This document shows, piece after piece, positions 1 to 7,085 of a DNA stretch of 64,000 bases; positions within the stretch are counted from its first letter, which is position 1, and each line of letters opens with the position of its first letter. The stretch comes from Pseudomonadota bacterium (GTDB lineage: Bacteria > Bdellovibrionota_C > UBA2361 > SZUA-149 > DAOLCO01). The notes below the pieces were generated by a model. That model worked only from the letters and a program-made list of their open reading frames with translations, had not been told where the DNA came from and did no database searches. The position numbers and the translations under genes are program-made. The stretch spans positions 124,001-188,000 of the forward strand of contig JAIYCX010000031.1 of NCBI GenBank assembly GCA_027487795.1. Direction: 5' to 3'.

Positions 1-3000
1 CTTTGTTGTATCCCGTAAAAACTATCCGATCGATACCTAAGTTCGGTCTCCGTACCATCTTTAATTTTAGTTAACTCCCTTGATGCTTTTATAACTGCTA
101 TCATTCTATCAACAGGTATATCTATTCTATCAACTTCTATTCTATCCGCTTCGATATTTAGAACATGCATTATATCATCATATATAAACTGTCCCTTAGG
201 AGCTGAAGTTGCAGAATCTATTTTAAGATAAGTATTTGCTAGATCTAGTAAGTTTTTTAAATTTTGATCCTCGTTTAAATCTCTCATTCTTAATATAGTA
301 TCTATTTCTGTTACTATATTTTCAAGCTCAAGCTTCACATTTGGAACCACTTTCGGTATTTTTAAATCAAAAACCGCTTCAAATGATTTTTTATATATTG
401 ACTCTATTCTGTCTAAAGTTGTCTTATTACTAACTTCATGAACACCCACAGATCTTTCTATTTTATTCGAAAAGAAAGGAACTCTTAATCTAGACTCAGA
501 AAAATATTCCGATACTCTATTCAATAGATTCCATACGCTATAAGTTCTCTGATTTGCTCTAACTAACAATTTAGTACTTTCAATATTTTCTTTGTTTAGC
601 TTCACTATATATTCATTTAAGATAGCTTTCTTTGAAGGATCTTTAGTTACTATGTCATTTAGCTTTTCTAATAAAACCTCACCTTCTGCTTTCCTAGCCA
701 ATACAAACCCTGTTTCATAAGCCCTTCCACGAGCAGGGAATAATCTATCTAGGCTTATAGCTCTTACTATTGGCACATTGGGGAATAATCTATCTAGGCT
801 AGTAGCTCTTGATCCTAGCATAGCTACGCTCGCAATACTTGCACCAGTATATTTACCTGCAAGAATACCTGTCGTAACCACCGCTTGCCCAACACCATAA
901 ACAGTACCAAACCCTGGATAAATATTACTATTAGGTAAGGACATAAAACCAATTGCACCGTTAATAGCAGGCCTTAGAATGAGTTGGTTTACAAAGCCAA
1001 TCGGCTTTGTAAACATTGGGCTTGTAAAAAACGTTGTCGGAATCCTTATAAAGTATTTATCTATAAAACCTGCAGTAGAATCTACTACTCTACCAAAAAT
1101 ATTTGGTTTAATTTCTTCAATGTACGATCCTTCTACTTTTTTTGGTTTTATAGTGGCAGAATCTACTAACGATCTAAAACTATCCGGCTTTAAATCCTCT
1201 GGCTCTTGTAACTTATCAACCACTTTTGAGTTTTGTTTATTCTTAAATGAATGCATTGGATCTATAAGATGGTTCACCAGATGCCAATATTTACCCACAG
1301 TAGGATTCTTAAGATTGTTCCAAAGTTGCCTCACTTTACCTAAAGTAGGATCAGAATGTTGATCGTAAGGAGCTTTTCTTTCGTTCAAATAACTTTGAAT
1401 ATATTTTACAAGCTTATCTGATGTACCTTGTAGATCAATTTCAGCTAGTGAATGAGCTCTATTTCTAAAAGATTCTATAGCTGAATTTTGGAAATCTTTT
1501 CTATCATTTTGGATTACTGTTGAAGAGCCAGTTTTATCTCCAAGAATTTTTAATGTTGCTTCCGTAGCTATTTTAGTGTCATTAACCAAATCATTCAAAA
1601 GACTAACTCTTCCATCCTTAGAAAGTTCTCTCTCCAAAGACTGCATCCCCTGTCCTTTTAGCCTGTGAACATGCTCTAAAGCAGTGAACTCGGCAACATC
1701 TGCACGACTTCCTAGATGAGTAATAATATTATCTTGCTTAAGTTGATCTGGAATTACCTGAACTTCTCCATTTTTACCTAAGCTAGTAATTACTATTGGA
1801 GCCTTAGTACTAGATAAGCCAATAGACTCTGGCTGGGCTTTTACTTCATTTTGTATTAGCTCTGCTCCTTTCTTTACTGCATCAACTTGTTTTGCGTTAT
1901 ATTTATTCTTCACAGCATCCTGAGACCTACCAACCATATGTCCAGTAAAGGAACTCATGATTATCTGCTGTATCATATCATTGGAGATTGGTTCTGTTTT
2001 CCCTCCAAAAAGCCATGGACTGATACTTCTTTCTATATATAGTCCGTTTAGCACATCTATCGCTAATTCCGGCACGCCAACTAAAGCCTCTGTAGTTACC
2101 TTAGCTCCAAACTTAACACTAGCTTTATTTGTAACAAAAGAAACTACTTTATCAGTATTGCCTCTTATTCCTTGAAAACCATGAGAAAAAGCTGCTGCAC
2201 TTCCTGTGGTACATAATCTTGTAGTGAGATATTTTAACATTATCTCCCCATCAGTTTTACCCGTCGCTCTGAGTGCCCCCGTTGGATCTGTATTTTTATA
2301 ATCTAGAGAATCGTAAAATGCCGCAGGTGCTTCGACCACTATACCCTTAGATACTCCTCCACCTACTTCTGTTAGTTTCTTGCCACCTAATAATAGTGGT
2401 CGGCCAATTGCAATTCCAAAAGTAGAACTCGGCCTCATAGCGATTGTTGCAAAGGGGCCAGGTAATACCTTACCAATAATTGTTCCAGAAGAAACTATTG
2501 TCTTTGATCCTAATGCTACTACAGGAGTAGACAGTCCATTACCTAAAGTATACAAAGCAACGTCTTTAAAATCGTCCTTCATCTCTGCGGCAAAACTAGT
2601 TTGTCTAGAATTTCCTAAAACATAATCACCTGCAACATGGCTTGTATTTTTACCAATAGAATAAGAAACAGCCATGGCGCTACCTTTTAAAATAGGAGCA
2701 GCGGCACCTCCACTACCTAAAGTAACGCCTATCAAAGCTGCCTTCTCTGCACCTTTAACAGTACTTTCTGCATATTCAAGTTGCTTATCTAAATTACTAA
2801 ATCCAGTTTCAAGCTGTCTATTAAGTTCACTTAGTCTATTTTTTCCTGCTATATTGTCTATGTTTCCAATAGTAGCTAATTGTTTATTTAAGAATTCGTG
2901 CTGTATAGAAATTTGCTTTGTAACTTCTCCTACCTTCGTAGGATCTTTCAAATTTAAAAGCGCATTGCTTAATAATTCTAATCTATCAACTTGATTAGTT

Positions 3001-3632
3001 AGCTGTTTAACTGATTTTTTTATTAGATCTATTTTATTTATTCGAAAATCAATGTCCTCATCTATAACTTTTATTTTTTCCCTATGTTGCTCTACTAAAG
3101 TTATTGGCTTTTCTTTAAAAATTCCCCAATCAAAAGTACTTGATAAATTATGCATTAATCTATATGGAGATTGAGCAACCGAAGTAACTCTAGATAGGGT
3201 ATTTAGATATAAAGTATCTTCATTCTGAGCTACAGCCTTCATTCTCTCAAGTCCTTCAATAGCTTTGTATTCACTATTATTTACTTTAGGATCTTTGGAG
3301 ATCTTATCTTGCAGCTCCTTTAATACGCCTCTATAAGAATCAATACTCTGATTAAGAGAAGCTTTATCTAAAGGCTTATCGGTAATTTTTTCTTTCTGTA
3401 ATGAAAGCGAAGGAAGGGATGCGCTGGGTATTTGTATATCTGCTTCTTTATTAAACCTTTCATTTCCTGGATTAGATAATTTTATTTTACTTTGTGGAGC
3501 TTCCGGCGAAACACTAGACGAATTTTTAGACTCCCGAAATTGATTAGGGTCTTGCTTGGCATCCTGCTTAGGATCTTTAGGAGTAATTAATGTATAAACT
3601 CCTTCTTGTGTATCTTTCTGCTGTAGCGGCAC
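1..3632 (-). CDS. Giant protein of unknown function, partial (C-terminus beyond left edge)
   Basis: Reading the minus strand from a GTG at 3632-3630 gives an uninterrupted frame of 1210 codons to position 1, with no stop in the window. An in-frame TAA lies four codons upstream of the GTG and the next in-frame ATG is more than 100 codons in, so the GTG is the likely start. I do not recognise the protein. The first ~110 residues are Gln/Lys/Asp/Pro-rich and look disordered. Residues ~120-290 are charged and heptad-like. Residues ~300-540 contain Gly/Ala-rich weakly hydrophobic stretches (for example GVTLGSGGAAAP), and another hydrophobic Gly/Ala/Val-rich block lies near ~880-950. The last ~200 residues are charged and helical. 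No signal peptide is seen. Size and architecture suggest a large surface, toxin-like or structural protein, but that is inference only. Confidence 0.85.
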   Translation of the reverse strand, partial: MPLQQKDTQEGVYTLITPKDPKQDAKQDPNQFRESKNSSSVSPEAPQSKIKLSNPGNERFNKEADIQIPSASLPSLSLQKEKITDKPLDKASLNQSIDSYRGVLKELQDKISKDPKVNNSEYKAIEGLERMKAVAQNEDTLYLNTLSRVTSVAQSPYRLMHNLSSTFDWGIFKEKPITLVEQHREKIKVIDEDIDFRINKIDLIKKSVKQLTNQVDRLELLSNALLNLKDPTKVGEVTKQISIQHEFLNKQLATIGNIDNIAGKNRLSELNRQLETGFSNLDKQLEYAESTVKGAEKAALIGVTLGSGGAAAPILKGSAMAVSYSIGKNTSHVAGDYVLGNSRQTSFAAEMKDDFKDVALYTLGNGLSTPVVALGSKTIVSSGTIIGKVLPGPFATIAMRPSSTFGIAIGRPLLLGGKKLTEVGGGVSKGIVVEAPAAFYDSLDYKNTDPTGALRATGKTDGEIMLKYLTTRLCTTGSAAAFSHGFQGIRGNTDKVVSFVTNKASVKFGAKVTTEALVGVPELAIDVLNGLYIERSISPWLFGGKTEPISNDMIQQIIMSSFTGHMVGRSQDAVKNKYNAKQVDAVKKGAELIQNEVKAQPESIGLSSTKAPIVITSLGKNGEVQVIPDQLKQDNIITHLGSRADVAEFTALEHVHRLKGQGMQSLERELSKDGRVSLLNDLVNDTKIATEATLKILGDKTGSSTVIQNDRKDFQNSAIESFRNRAHSLAEIDLQGTSDKLVKYIQSYLNERKAPYDQHSDPTLGKVRQLWNNLKNPTVGKYWHLVNHLIDPMHSFKNKQNSKVVDKLQEPEDLKPDSFRSLVDSATIKPKKVEGSYIEEIKPNIFGRVVDSTAGFIDKYFIRIPTTFFTSPMFTKPIGFVNQLILRPAINGAIGFMSLPNSNIYPGFGTVYGVGQAVVTTGILAGKYTGASIASVAMLGSRATSLDRLFPNVPIVRAISLDRLFPARGRAYETGFVLARKAEGEVLLEKLNDIVTKDPSKKAILNEYIVKLNKENIESTKLLVRANQRTYSVWNLLNRVSEYFSESRLRVPFFSNKIERSVGVHEVSNKTTLDRIESIYKKSFEAVFDLKIPKVVPNVKLELENIVTEIDTILRMRDLNEDQNLKNLLDLANTYLKIDSATSAPKGQFIYDDIMHVLNIEADRIEVDRIDIPVDRMIAVIKASRELTKIKDGTETELRYRSDSFYGIQQ
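736..825. repeat. 45-bp tandem duplication inside the giant gene
   Basis: The 45-base unit at 736-780 is followed directly by a second copy at 781-825. The first 20 bases are identical and the first 30 nearly so; the remainder has diverged. In the protein this gives SLDRLFP twice, 15 residues apart. The reading frame is kept. Confidence 0.8.
987..1014. repeat. Perfect 12-bp inverted repeat within a coding region
   Basis: The arms GTTTACAAAGCC (987-998) and GGCTTTGTAAAC (1003-1014) are perfectly complementary around a 4-base loop. They lie within the giant minus-strand gene in a segment coding for FTKPIGFVN. No T-tract follows on either strand, so it does not look like a terminator. Confidence 0.8.
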
Positions 3633-3734
3633 AGTTATCTCTTAAATTATCCCTTAAATTTACTATTACTAATAGGTTATGGTCACAATTAGTGCGAAAT
3701 GAATCATAACAGTTAAAATTTTTAGTTTTAATAA
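3633..3734. promoter_or_regulatory. Divergent intergenic region between two large unknown genes
   Basis: These 102 AT-rich bases separate the start of the giant minus-strand gene from the ATG of the plus-strand 594-residue gene, so both must be transcribed from here unless further promoters lie inside the genes. I cannot single out -35/-10 boxes with confidence. Confidence 0.4.
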
Positions 3735-5519
3735 ATGGGGCCATTTCAAGAACCACCGAATGTACATTCCAAACTTCCGTTTTCTGGTAAGATAGAAAAG
3801 GATGTTCCCTTATCTAGTATTGTAAATTCTCAGAGCGAAGCGCTGCTTCTCTATACTAAGTATAAAGAATCACAGAGTATTTTTCTTGAAAAATATAAAT
3901 ACTGTATGGAAGTGGATATCAGAGTAGATGAAATCAAAACTCCTAGACTATCGAAACTTACAAATGGTCTAGAAAATATTACTAGTGAAGTCGAACTAGG
4001 AAAACTAAAAAAAGCGGCACTAATTTCAGCTTCGCAACAATTAGGCTTAGTAGATGAGCTAACTCGTAAAATGATGTCTTTAAACCCGCTGGACCCTGGT
4101 TTTCGGGACTTAGTAAATAAAAACATTACTACAACAGCAAGTAAACTAGATTTAATGTACGTTCTTGAAAATGATGCTGAAAACAGAAATGCAAAAGAAC
4201 TAATGCTATCTTTTAATGAATTATATAGGACTAAGAACTCAGATTTTAAATTTCCCTTAGAAAAAGTAGTAGAAAAATACAATGAGGTACTGAAATACGA
4301 AAGTGAAATTAAAGATTATCTCAAGTATACTAATAAAGATTTAGAGGTTCATAGTAAAATATCAGCTTTAAAAAGTAAAAATGATTACCAGGGAGCTTTA
4401 AATGTCATCGAAGAATATTTCTCAAATCATCATTCAACAAATAACAAAAATCAAGACGCATTAATTACTACTTCAACACAAATAAAAAAGTCAGAGATGG
4501 AGAAATTTAATTACTCCTACCCAACTTCTGCAGCTCTTTTAAATGAGGATACTAAATTTACCGCTTTAGATAATACATCAAAAACACCGCTATTAAAAAC
4601 ACCGCTATGGGATAGAGAGATACCTTGGAAGGGTGAAATAAAAGCAGAAGCTGATATAAGATTAATTCAGGCGGCTTACATGACAGAAAAACGCCTAGAT
4701 ATTTTATCGAAATCTTTAAGTACTGCCTTAACAGAAGTTGACGATGCAGTAGAATCGCGCATTGAAAAGAGAGTGTTCGTCCTAAATTCGTTTTGGAAAA
4801 AGTATCACGAAACTGGAAAATTTCTTACAGAAGAATTAATTTCAAGTATTGAAAAACTACAACCTAAATTAAAAGATGAAGATATTTCAAGTATTGCATT
4901 TATTAAAGCTACTGTTGATAGAAAATTAAATAAAGATACAGAAGATGGCTATCAAACAAGACTTGAAGCTAAAGAATTAAGCTCAAAAGAAGTGCTGCCC
5001 AGCTCGACTCTTATCAAAAATAGTCTCAATAGACTACTCGAAAGAGGGCAAATAAAAATATCCCAGTCTGCACTAGAACTTACAAGAGGAGTCGAAGATG
5101 GCTCTGTATCAATAGAGAATATTGAAGAATATCTAAAACAGTCATATGGTGAAAAATACCTAATTGGGGATACTGTTTATAAAAATATAGTATCTACCGC
5201 AATGCCGTTTCAAGCTATAATCGAAGCTTCAGCTACAATACCAATTAACGGTCAAATCAATTTATATACTAGTGAGAATCTACACTCTTCAAAAGACTGC
5301 TCACTGATTACAAAAGAATACATTTCAAAAACGTCAGAAAATATCAAACTTGAACTTCAAAAAATGAATATTGAAGATAGTTATATAGATGGCATTCTAA
5401 ATAATTTTAAAAAGTTAAACTTTCAAACAAATGAATATAAAATCATAGATAAGTGGGTTGAAGGTTTTAAAATTAGATTTAAATCAAATTTCGAGCCTGA
5501 ACAGCAAGCTAAAAAATAA
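3735..5519 (+). CDS. Large helical protein of unknown function
   Basis: A 594-residue protein that I do not recognise. It is strongly charged, rich in Lys, Glu, Ser and Leu, with no signal peptide and no membrane segment, and is predicted by eye to be almost entirely alpha-helical with coiled-coil-like stretches (roughly residues 40-130 and 190-240). A short internal repeat (KTPLLKTPLW) sits near residue 283. It starts at an ATG 102 bases from the divergently oriented giant gene and is followed by a hairpin at 5521-5555. Pairing of two large unknown proteins back to back suggests a functional link, but nothing in the sequence proves it. Translation is unbroken and codon use (AGA for Arg, AT-ending codons) resembles the rest of the window, so it is a real gene. 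Confidence 0.85.
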   Translation: MGPFQEPPNVHSKLPFSGKIEKDVPLSSIVNSQSEALLLYTKYKESQSIFLEKYKYCMEVDIRVDEIKTPRLSKLTNGLENITSEVELGKLKKAALISASQQLGLVDELTRKMMSLNPLDPGFRDLVNKNITTTASKLDLMYVLENDAENRNAKELMLSFNELYRTKNSDFKFPLEKVVEKYNEVLKYESEIKDYLKYTNKDLEVHSKISALKSKNDYQGALNVIEEYFSNHHSTNNKNQDALITTSTQIKKSEMEKFNYSYPTSAALLNEDTKFTALDNTSKTPLLKTPLWDREIPWKGEIKAEADIRLIQAAYMTEKRLDILSKSLSTALTEVDDAVESRIEKRVFVLNSFWKKYHETGKFLTEELISSIEKLQPKLKDEDISSIAFIKATVDRKLNKDTEDGYQTRLEAKELSSKEVLPSSTLIKNSLNRLLERGQIKISQSALELTRGVEDGSVSIENIEEYLKQSYGEKYLIGDTVYKNIVSTAMPFQAIIEASATIPINGQINLYTSENLHSSKDCSLITKEYISKTSENIKLELQKMNIEDSYIDGILNNFKKLNFQTNEYKIIDKWVEGFKIRFKSNFEPEQQAKK

Positions 5520-5520
5520 A

Positions 5521-5555
5521 AAGGGGTCTTTTGTAAAACGCTACAAAAAACCCTT
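5521..5555. terminator. Hairpin between convergent genes
   Basis: AAGGG...TTTTGTA (5521-5534) pairs with TACAAAA...CCCTT (5542-5555) with a small internal mismatch. It lies one base after the stop of the 594-residue gene and upstream of the end of the convergent small membrane protein gene. The T-tract is weak, so termination is likely but not certain. Confidence 0.5.
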
Positions 5556-5583
5556 GTTGGTCAAAGAGAAAAATCTCTCTAAC

Positions 5584-5979
5584 CTATTCACCTCCGTCCG
5601 CTCCGGGTGATGCATCGTCATTGGCTAGAACATCTCCACCACCGCCCTGACTACTTGCTGATCCTCCCGTGCTACCAGAGTTAGAAGGTAACGGAGTCAT
5701 AGGTTCTCCTCCGTAAGCTATGAAAGCTGACGCAATACCTAAGGACAAGCTGCCGACAATCCACGCTGCAACTAGACCTATACCTCCCCGACCACAAACA
5801 AGAGGAACTACTTTAAGTTCCATTAATGCTAATATCGGGAGAGTAACTACGACTCGCACGATAATGAACGTCAACATCCAGCGGACAGCAAGGAATGGAT
5901 CAATAATCACTATCTTGACTATTGTCAGCTTACTTGCCGAACGTAGAACCAAAAGTAACAATTCCCAAGGAGTTAACAC
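5584..5979 (-). CDS. Small membrane protein with Gly/Ser/Asp-rich tail
   Basis: The frame is open from a TTG at 6015, but a GTG at 5979 is preceded six bases upstream by AAAGGCGG, a good ribosome binding site, so I place the start there (131 residues). The protein begins VLTPWELLLLVLRS. It has two or three hydrophobic segments (about residues 20-55 and 68-90) and ends in a soluble tail rich in Gly, Ser and Asp (roughly the last 40 residues). The layout suggests an inner membrane protein with a flexible tail. I do not recognise the family. It is convergent with the 594-residue gene and divergent from the small gene at 6096. Confidence 0.6.
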   Translation of the reverse strand: MLTPWELLLLVLRSASKLTIVKIVIIDPFLAVRWMLTFIIVRVVVTLPILALMELKVVPLVCGRGGIGLVAAWIVGSLSLGIASAFIAYGGEPMTPLPSNSGSTGGSASSQGGGGDVLANDDASPGADGGE

Positions 5980-6035
5980 AAAGGACCGCCTTTCAAAAAA
6001 CTCTAAAAAAAACAAAAGACCCTTTCAATTATTAT

Positions 6036-6050
6036 CATACTATAATAATA
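6036..6050. promoter_or_regulatory. Possible divergent -10 region
   Basis: The stretch around 6036-6050 contains TATAAT at 6041-6046 on the plus strand, and the minus strand also reads close to TATAAT here. It lies between the two divergent small genes. No convincing -35 boxes were found. Confidence 0.3.
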
Positions 6051-6095
6051 TGTATCCTAAGTGGTTTTTTATTTTTTTACTTGAAAGATTTTTCT

Positions 6096-6314
6096 ATGCT
6101 AAGAAAAGAAACGGTCGACACAGCGAAGTATTTATTACTCTTATCTCTTTTGATTGGACTAGTTACTCAGTTCAATACTAGTAAGTTCTTGCAAGAGAAT
6201 CCGAAAATTTCCGTGGAATCTCCGACAGTTAGATCTCACCAAGTAAACAGTCCTCATGGAATGCCTTGGAAAGTGAAACAGGACGAGTCAAAGCCGCAGA
6301 ATTTCGGTTACTAA
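6096..6314 (+). CDS. Small membrane-anchored or secreted protein
   Basis: A 72-residue ORF starting at the ATG at 6096; the longer upstream frame overlaps the opposite gene and its promoter region and is unlikely to be translated. Residues ~11-27 (YLLLLSLLIGLVTQF) form one hydrophobic segment that could be a signal anchor or uncleaved signal peptide. The rest is polar with Pro, Ser and His and ends QNFGY. A GAAAG motif about ten bases upstream may serve as ribosome binding site. Function unknown. A strong bidirectional terminator follows at 6337-6374. Confidence 0.55.
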   Translation: MLRKETVDTAKYLLLLSLLIGLVTQFNTSKFLQENPKISVESPTVRSHQVNSPHGMPWKVKQDESKPQNFGY

Positions 6315-6336
6315 AAGGTTCAAAAGAAGGAATCTC

Positions 6337-6374
6337 AAAAAAGAGGCTATAAGCTTTACTTAAGCCTCTTTTTT
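6337..6374. terminator. Bidirectional intrinsic terminator
   Basis: AAAAAAGAGGCT (6337-6348) pairs perfectly with AGCCTCTTTTTT (6363-6374). The A-tract/T-tract flanks serve both the small plus-strand gene ending at 6314 and the methyltransferase gene ending at 6360, whose last codons (KKEA, stop) form the right arm. Confidence 0.8.
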
Positions 6375-7085
6375 ATTAATTTCAAACACTACCCCAGTAT
6401 TTTCCCATTTTTCAATCTGCCACCTAGGATTTGGTATGAAATGTTCTATTACTTCATAATTTTGATTGAAAGCTTCTTTAAATAGTAAATAATAATCCCG
6501 AATCCAAAAACTTCCACCAGTAACCTCCCCTTCTTCCTTAACTCCCAAAAGTCCTTTTACATGCTGTTCTAAAATAATAATTCTCTTAGAACAAACTCTC
6601 GCCATTTCACGAAGTGCGGCGACACTAGATTCGTTATCTAAATACAAAAATAAAGCAGAGGCAGTAATGAGCTCAAAAGTGTTATCTTCAAAAGGCAAGT
6701 TTATTGCATTAGCAGAAATAAAAGATAATTCATTTAAACTTTTCTCTTCTGCGATTTGTTTGCCTGAAACTATTCTTGAAACTTTCAGATCAAGTCCGAA
6801 TAGAGAACTAGGATTAGTTAATCTACCTAGTATGAATAAATTCTGGCCGTAGGCAGTGCCCACATCTAGTAAAGAAGAAAAATCACTAGCTAGTATTGTT
6901 TCAATTAAAACAGCTCTCTCAGAGCCTTTAATTGGTAGGGTTGATTTTATATCTAAATTTATTCTCTCAGATCTCTCTTCTAACTTCCAAAATATATAAA
7001 AAAAAGCCCTCCAAGGAAGGCTTTTTTTATTTTGGGCTTTCTTTTTAGAGAGCCTCTTAACTATTTTAAAAATAGTTCTAAGCAT
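6360..7085 (-). CDS. SAM-dependent methyltransferase, class I
   Basis: A 241-residue protein with a Rossmann-type methyltransferase core: motif I LLDVGTAYGQN near residue 71, an acidic residue ending strand 2 (GLDLKVSR, ~95), a post-motif FISANAINLPFEDNTFELI (~122), and a motif resembling UbiE/Methyltransf_11 enzymes. The substrate is unknown. The first ~45 residues are very basic (many Lys/Arg). The start ATG overlaps the transketolase stop by one base (TAATG on the minus strand), implying translational coupling. A terminator-like hairpin lies inside its first 30 codons, so expression may be far lower than that of transketolase. Confidence 0.8.
   Translation of the reverse strand: MLRTIFKIVKRLSKKKAQNKKSLPWRAFFYIFWKLEERSERINLDIKSTLPIKGSERAVLIETILASDFSSLLDVGTAYGQNLFILGRLTNPSSLFGLDLKVSRIVSGKQIAEEKSLNELSFISANAINLPFEDNTFELITASALFLYLDNESSVAALREMARVCSKRIIILEQHVKGLLGVKEEGEVTGGSFWIRDYYLLFKEAFNQNYEVIEHFIPNPRWQIEKWENTGVVFEINKKEA
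6999..7028 (-). terminator. Terminator-like hairpin inside the start of the methyltransferase gene
   Basis: On the minus strand AAAAAAAGCC pairs with GGCTTTTTTT around a short inner stem, followed by more T residues. It is placed about 60 bases after the transketolase stop codon, inside codons ~20-30 of the overlapping methyltransferase gene. It has the form of a rho-independent terminator for tkt. Confidence 0.6.

Noticed and set aside
5720..6181. 153-residue plus-strand ORF
   Set aside because: It lies mainly antisense to the membrane protein gene at 5584-5979, is rich in Arg/Thr/Asn without a domain pattern, and the minus-strand product looks far more protein-like.
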